IMG/VR virus record: IMGVR_UViG_3300017605_001164 | Coordinates: 1 to 49,893 of that record | Origin: a virus | DNA: 49,893 bases | Strand: one strand, 5' to 3' | In this document: one piece after another, positions 46,801 to 49,893 of the stretch | How the letters are laid out: the number at the start of each line of letters is the position of its first letter | Numbering within the stretch: position 1 is the first letter of the stretch | The notes under the pieces: generated by a model | Databases searched by the model: none | Seen by the model: only the letters and a program-made list of their open reading frames with translations | What the model was told of the DNA's origin: nothing | Translations under genes and position numbers: made by a program

Positions 46801-48270
46801 GCGCAGTTCGTCCGGCTCCGAGACCCAGTTCATCGGCTCGGCGGCCCGGCCGGTGTAGACAGTCAGCAGCGAGTCGGCCAACAGGTTCTTGCCGACACCC
46901 ATTTGGAGACCGTCGATCACTGCCATCGGGACCCGGGGAGCCATGCCCCGGATCGCCGGGGTGACCAGCAGGGCCAGCAGGTTGGCCCGGTCCGGCTCGC
47001 CGTCCAGGGGGAAGTCGCCCAGCCACTCGGTCAGCAGCAGCTGGACCGCGGCCCGGATCTGCTCCGGGCCCGGGCTCTCGGGAACGGTCAGGCCGTCGAA
47101 CACCGGGTCCGGCACCAGCAGGGTCCGGGTCGCCGAGTCGTATCCCGGCTCACTGACGATCGACCCGTCGGGCCGCACGAACGGCGCGTGCGCTATCCGG
47201 TCGAGGGCGGCGAACCGGTCGGCCCGGCTCATCACCGACTTCATCGTCCCTGCGTCGGGCCAGCCGAACGTGTAGGTCGTCCCCTGGGCGCCCTCGTTCT
47301 CGCTGACCGTCTTGGCCGTGTTCTGGATGATGTCGTGGAACTGACCGCTGTCGACCGGCGCCATTGCGGCGTTGTCGCCCAGGCGGCTGATCACCCCGCC
47401 GTGGTTGAACAGCTCGCGCTCGTTCCACCGCTTGAGCAGGGCCGCGGTCAGGTCGTTGATCACCTCGAAGCGATCCCGGTTGATGATCACCGTGGTCCGG
47501 TCCCCGTCATCGTCCGGCGCCTCCCCGTTCTTGCGTTTGCGGACCGGCGCCTTGTCGGCGGGCTTGGGCCGGGCACCGGTGATCAGTCGCTCGATGAACT
47601 GGGTCCGGCGGCGGGTGGGCCGGGTAGCCAGGATGTCGTCGAGACCGGCTTTGTCGTCCCCGCCGGGCAGCCGGGAGAAGAGCACCTTCTCGGCGCCCTC
47701 CATGGCCAGCGCGTTGCCGAGCGCTACGCCTGCCTCGTAGACCTCAGGGTTGGTGGCCGCGTCGGCATCGAGCACCACGACGGTCAGGTGCCCGTCCACC
47801 ACCTGAAGATCGGGGATGGGCTGCTTGTTGATCTGCCACATCCGGCACCCGGCGATGCCGTAGACCGAGACGTCCGGCGGTGCGTTGGTGGCGGCGGCCA
47901 GGGTCTGCTTGGTGCCCTCGACGATCAGGACGGCGCGGGGGTTGCGGACCACCCGCACGGCCCACAGCACCGGGACCATCTCCTTGGCGAACACATACTT
48001 GCGCGGCCGCTTGCCGGACGGCCCGGTGGTCGGGTCGTCCGGCCGGACTTGGTACTCGATCCGGCCGTCCTCGTTGGTCCAGGGGAACAGGATCGCGGGG
48101 TGGTTGGCCCAGTTCGGCCAGACCCCCTCCTGCGGGTTGTCGGCCCGGCTGGTCAGCGATCGGACGCCTAGCGACTCGGCCAGGTCGGGGTCGACGGCAT
48201 GGGCGCGCAAATACTCCCGGTGCGCCTCGGTCAGCCCATATGAAATCTCAGGGCTGGTATCGTCGGCCAC
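43897..48270 (-). CDS. Primase-helicase-exonuclease-DNA polymerase I fusion
   Basis: 1457 residues, GTG start with AAAGGA upstream. Residues 1-240: Toprim primase domain (VLIVEGTKQ with E118; VVVLDAD with D168 and D170). Residues 400-580: AAA+/SF3-like helicase, Walker A GL...GVGKN (454-462), Walker B FVFDEAH (504-510), arginine finger GDITRR. Residues 775-795: CPHC...HRLGC zinc site. Residues 865-1040: 3'-5' exonuclease with D870/E872, N929/D934 and Y1030/D1034. Residues 1080-1457: family A polymerase, motif A DLSQVDMR (D1252), O-helix RESAK...YG (R1294, K1298), motif C QVHDEV (H1407, D1408). Where most Pol I enzymes have Phe/Tyr in the O-helix, this has His1302. All catalytic residues appear intact. 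Confidence 0.9.
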   Translation of the reverse strand: MADDTSPEISYGLTEAHREYLRAHAVDPDLAESLGVRSLTSRADNPQEGVWPNWANHPAILFPWTNEDGRIEYQVRPDDPTTGPSGKRPRKYVFAKEMVPVLWAVRVVRNPRAVLIVEGTKQTLAAATNAPPDVSVYGIAGCRMWQINKQPIPDLQVVDGHLTVVVLDADAATNPEVYEAGVALGNALAMEGAEKVLFSRLPGGDDKAGLDDILATRPTRRRTQFIERLITGARPKPADKAPVRKRKNGEAPDDDGDRTTVIINRDRFEVINDLTAALLKRWNERELFNHGGVISRLGDNAAMAPVDSGQFHDIIQNTAKTVSENEGAQGTTYTFGWPDAGTMKSVMSRADRFAALDRIAHAPFVRPDGSIVSEPGYDSATRTLLVPDPVFDGLTVPESPGPEQIRAAVQLLLTEWLGDFPLDGEPDRANLLALLVTPAIRGMAPRVPMAVIDGLQMGVGKNLLADSLLTVYTGRAAEPMNWVSEPDELRKQITAAFRTGKQFFVFDEAHVLEGAPLAQALTAETWQDRVLGVSTMANFPNRVTWLSLGNNVNVRGDITRRVYRVALRPRYANPQDRPASSFRHPGQSGMDLASWTKVHRRELMTAILTVVRAWFAIGSPTPKRGVSFGSFEVWERIVGGIVETAGLPGFLDNLKVWRSESDFDSQYWTSHLAWLFEQFGGRAFKTGEVKTKALTLGTDLYEAPPRLDDPTEKTYGKALGEAYSRIRSRRYGRYWLERVSAAHGHVSQWQVHSEDELPPPPGLTDPEPPVPGPVCPHCLIPSQGPDWPMNHRLGCPDLDTQESKEGEPVDNPVDRAAIVHDGAPGWLGEMEQALDAIERPHETLSASDPRERDDRDTIGGDESPSVVAFDLETGDAGDQYRHPGPGYTRIGATASDDGPVIDYDDTWPQTVPELVRDDIRRGRVITGHNIMAFDLPVLVREGVMTMPEIHHLAAEGRLFDGILAGRYLDPPMARDKGVDVTRRYGLGPMGERYGLGEKLSDVSKELAKRYGGWDKIPIDDSEDGRAFKAYMCQDVELSRRLYHELNHRLANNGDDLVYLKREHRVAAIAAQISVNGFLVDQQLLGQRIAEIEQRKADAMATLSGEYGVPTHDEKGRPYLAPLASKAGKLALEQALIDAGVPPKSLWKTEKAKDLQVSADAMLHYGREYADKPGVRAIARAVWRIVSSRTVYETIRSNMMPDGRVHPSVDFRQATGRWSLTKPGLTVMGKRGGRHVERAVLLPDPGEVLIAVDLSQVDMRAVAGLSQDQAYISMLRSEDPHSDLAIALFGDAKFRESAKAIGHGWNYGESLRRISEDNEIPADLVMQFDRSMRDRFGRLVEWREEVRAIASSGALLDNGFGRSMRPDPQRAHTQGPALMGQGAARDLMMEGLLRLPSEILPMLRAQVHDEVVLSVPAADAEEIGRVVVEALSFEWKGVPITADVSRPGTDWSKCYEKG
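45861..45878. promoter_or_regulatory. Palindromic operator-like site 15
   Basis: TTGACTCTTGAGTGTCAA, the best palindrome of the family. It lies in the linker between the zinc site and the exonuclease part of the replisome gene. Confidence 0.65.
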
Positions 48271-48300
48271 GTTCGGTCATCCTTTCTATGGGTTGATCTA

Positions 48301-48330
48301 CTGGGCCGGTTCCCTCGGGGACCGGCCCAG
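48301..48330 (-). terminator. Hairpin between coiled-coil gene and replisome gene
   Basis: 10-bp perfect stem CTGGGCCGGT / ACCGGCCCAG; no T-run. Eight bp after one stop and 31 bp before the next start, so it may attenuate rather than terminate. Confidence 0.5.
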
Positions 48331-48338
48331 CTCCTTGC

Positions 48339-48992
48339 CTAGCCGTTGACGATGCTGGTGATCTCGCGGACCAGCAGGTTGCCGTCCGGATCGTCGGCGT
48401 GCTGGGTGATCAGCCGCTGGACCTTGGCCAGCCGCGCCGATATATCCGCGATGACCTGGGCCTGGGACTCGGTCACCTGCCGCTGCTCGGACAGCAGATC
48501 CTCTGCCTTCTCCGCCCACCTGCGGTTCTCCCCGGCACGCCTGCGCTCGGCCCTGGCCACGCCATCGACCATCTCCTTGGCATTAATCACCTGAACCAGC
48601 CTCGTGTTCGTGTCCTCGAACTTGGCCCGCCACTCGTCCCGGCTGGCCCGGAGCGACTCCTGGTGCGCCTCCAGTTCCACGGCGTTCTCCACCCGGCGGC
48701 TGATGTCCGCTTCCAGGTCGCCGATCCGACCGCGTAGACCCTCGATCGTCCCGGCGTCACCGGCCGCCTGGGTCTCCAGCTCCTCGATCTCCGCGACCCT
48801 CAGAGCAAGCGAATGCTCCAGCTGGTGGACTTTGTCCCGGAGCCGATCCGCTGCCCAGTCGCTCGACGAACCCTGGACCTGTGCCTCGACCTGATCGCGC
48901 AGCAGCTCCAAGATCTGGGACCGGTCCGCCTTGATCTCGATCGTCACGTGCGCGTCGCGGAACTCCTCCGCCGTCTTGATACTGACCTGCAT
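48339..48992 (-). CDS. Coiled-coil protein, unknown
   Basis: 217 residues from the ATG at 48992 (MQVSIKTAEEF), with GGGAG upstream; the frame is open further but without a start site. Residues ~30-200 are nearly continuous heptad-like coiled coil rich in Glu, Arg and Leu. No enzyme motif. It precedes the replisome gene and might be a structural partner; that is only inferred. Confidence 0.75.
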   Translation of the reverse strand: MQVSIKTAEEFRDAHVTIEIKADRSQILELLRDQVEAQVQGSSSDWAADRLRDKVHQLEHSLALRVAEIEELETQAAGDAGTIEGLRGRIGDLEADISRRVENAVELEAHQESLRASRDEWRAKFEDTNTRLVQVINAKEMVDGVARAERRRAGENRRWAEKAEDLLSEQRQVTESQAQVIADISARLAKVQRLITQHADDPDGNLLVREITSIVNG

Positions 48993-49054
48993 CGATGTCT
49001 CCCTTCCCGGAGAGATCGAGCGAGGAAGCCACCGCTTCCCCGCTCGGGATGTGG

Positions 49055-49084
49055 ACCTTACAGCTATGCCGGAGAGGTGGTCAA
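49055..49084 (-). promoter_or_regulatory. Promoter of the coiled-coil and replisome genes
   Basis: TTGACC, 18-bp spacer ACCTCTCCGGCATAGCTG, TAAGGT. Overlaps the stop of the upstream gene. Confidence 0.75.
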
Positions 49085-49317
49085 CCGGTCTCGACAATTC
49101 GTGCTTCAGAGCGCCAGCCGAACACTCGTTGGGGCTCTCCGTTCTTCCACCGCTCTCCGTACTGGTCGTGGTGCCATCGAAAGTTCAGCCCGTAGTGCAT
49201 GGCGAATCTGATCACCGAGTCCCGAGCCGCATTCCGTACATCTGCGTCTTTGGGGCACCGGTCTTCCCAGGCCGTACGGACGATGTATCGGTCTCCGTCC
49301 GGCCCCTCCTGAATCAC
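49081..49317 (-). CDS. Small basic protein, unknown
   Basis: 78 residues from a GTG in a GTGA overlap with the upstream gene. The core AARDSVIRFAMHYGLNFRWHHDQYGERW is rich in aromatic and His residues. No family recognised. Confidence 0.65.
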   Translation of the reverse strand: MIQEGPDGDRYIVRTAWEDRCPKDADVRNAARDSVIRFAMHYGLNFRWHHDQYGERWKNGEPQRVFGWRSEARIVETG

Positions 49318-49883
49318 CGGCTCAACTTCCGTACGGCGCGCCGTCCCTGGATCCGGGTCACCAGATCCGCGGCATCGCCACGGCTCTTGATCCGCGGCAG
49401 TTTGTCCGCGGGCAGACCCTCCCGGAGCAGGCGCGACAGCTGGGCGTCGGTCGGCCGGAGCCTCAGCCAGCTGGCCGAGCGCTCGACCAGTTTCTGGAAT
49501 GCCTTGGCCCGGTCCTCCCCGATGCCCATGGCCCAGTCGCTCGGGATCTCGTCCTGGAGGACAGTCAGCTTGCCGCCCTCGTAGGCGGCCAGCTTCCACG
49601 TGTCGGTGCCGACCGGCACCATCACAACGATCTCCTTGCCCGCACCCAGGCACCAGCCGTCCTCCACGGGGAGCCAGCGCAGCCGTGAAGACCCGAAGAC
49701 GTCGACCTTCCCCGCTTTGCCCGCCTGGCAGTTCTCGTGCCGGGTGCCGCCCTTCAGTGCGATCCGCGCGGGCAGGTAGCGGTGACAGAGCGCGCAGCGG
49801 TGCTCGGCGAACTCGCACGGCACGCCGCAGGACGGGCACGCCGCTTCCTCGCCGGGCTCCTTCTTGTCCCGCTCGGCGTCCAT
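49314..49883 (-). CDS. Zinc-ribbon protein, N-terminus near window edge
   Basis: 189 residues from the ATG at 49883; the frame stays open to the edge, so the true start may lie outside. CPSCGVPCEFAEHRCALCHR gives a zinc ribbon near the N-terminus. The middle is beta-rich, and the end (LRLRPTDAQLSRLLREGLPADKLPRIKSRGDAADLVTRI) is a conserved helical module seen in phage replication proteins. Nucleic-acid binding is likely; function not known. Confidence 0.65.
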   Translation of the reverse strand: MDAERDKKEPGEEAACPSCGVPCEFAEHRCALCHRYLPARIALKGGTRHENCQAGKAGKVDVFGSSRLRWLPVEDGWCLGAGKEIVVMVPVGTDTWKLAAYEGGKLTVLQDEIPSDWAMGIGEDRAKAFQKLVERSASWLRLRPTDAQLSRLLREGLPADKLPRIKSRGDAADLVTRIQGRRAVRKLSR

Positions 49884-49893
49884 GTCCAGCCCC

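Noticed and set aside
45868-48171. A 767-codon plus-strand open frame opposite the replisome gene
   Set aside because: Antisense shadow of a gene with intact primase and helicase motifs.
1-49893. Integrase, excisionase or immunity repressor
   Set aside because: Looked for tyrosine (R-H-R-Y) and serine recombinase motifs and for a canonical repressor; none seen. The operator family suggests that a repressor exists outside this window.

Overview
The window is a 49.9-kb stretch of a GC-rich, tailed (siphovirus-type) bacteriophage genome. The host is almost certainly an actinomycete. The evidence is the GC-rich codon usage, the gene families (HK97-type capsid, MuF protein, M15-type endolysin, actinophage-style TerS with a Cys/His N-terminus), and host-like promoters of the form TTGACA-17-TAAGGT, many of them leaderless. 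The genus cannot be told from the sequence. No integrase, excisionase or repressor gene is visible, so the window is probably only part of the genome. However, an 18-bp palindromic operator-like site occurs 15 times, which suggests a temperate phage or a descendant of one.

Layout: nearly all genes lie on the minus strand and read from right to left. Replication and accessory module, about 49.9 to 40 kb: a zinc-ribbon protein, a coiled-coil protein, one giant protein joining primase, helicase, proofreading exonuclease and family-A DNA polymerase, a helical protein, a RAMP-like protein, a membrane protein and an LPXTG-anchored surface protein. Packaging, 39.8 to 37.2 kb: TerS and TerL. Lysis, 36.5 to 35.1 kb: M15 endolysin and holin. 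A plus-strand operon of small genes follows (33.8 to 35.0 kb). Then come many very small minus-strand genes coding for zinc-binding and one-helix membrane proteins (33.7 to 27.4 kb), with the portal gene among them. Head genes run from 30.2 to 21.8 kb: portal, MuF, protease, a Cys-rich peptide and the capsid with a fused scaffold. Connector and tail genes run from 21.7 to 2.5 kb: putative tail tube, adaptor, closure, gp10-like, assembly chaperones, a 939-residue tape measure, and six minor tail proteins including a lectin-like fibre, a triple tail-collar fibre and a collagen-like fibre. The left end holds a glycosyltransferase and a glycosyltransferase-methyltransferase fusion that runs off the window.

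The late region is interrupted by plus-strand islands that carry their own promoters, and often terminators: an HTH gene (15.0 kb), a structured non-coding RNA of about 700 nt with an embedded tRNA-like domain (17.7 to 18.4 kb), a 62-residue gene (20.0 kb), and a pair encoding a secreted crystallin-like protein and a small acidic protein (23.7 to 24.8 kb). These look like morons, that is, genes transcribed independently of the lytic cycle.

The signals judged most novel are: the large structured RNA; the 15-site operator family; two related palindromic elements at 2.4 and 31.5 kb; degenerate ~33-bp repeats that form C-rich leaders around the RAMP-like gene; and the single-polypeptide replisome.
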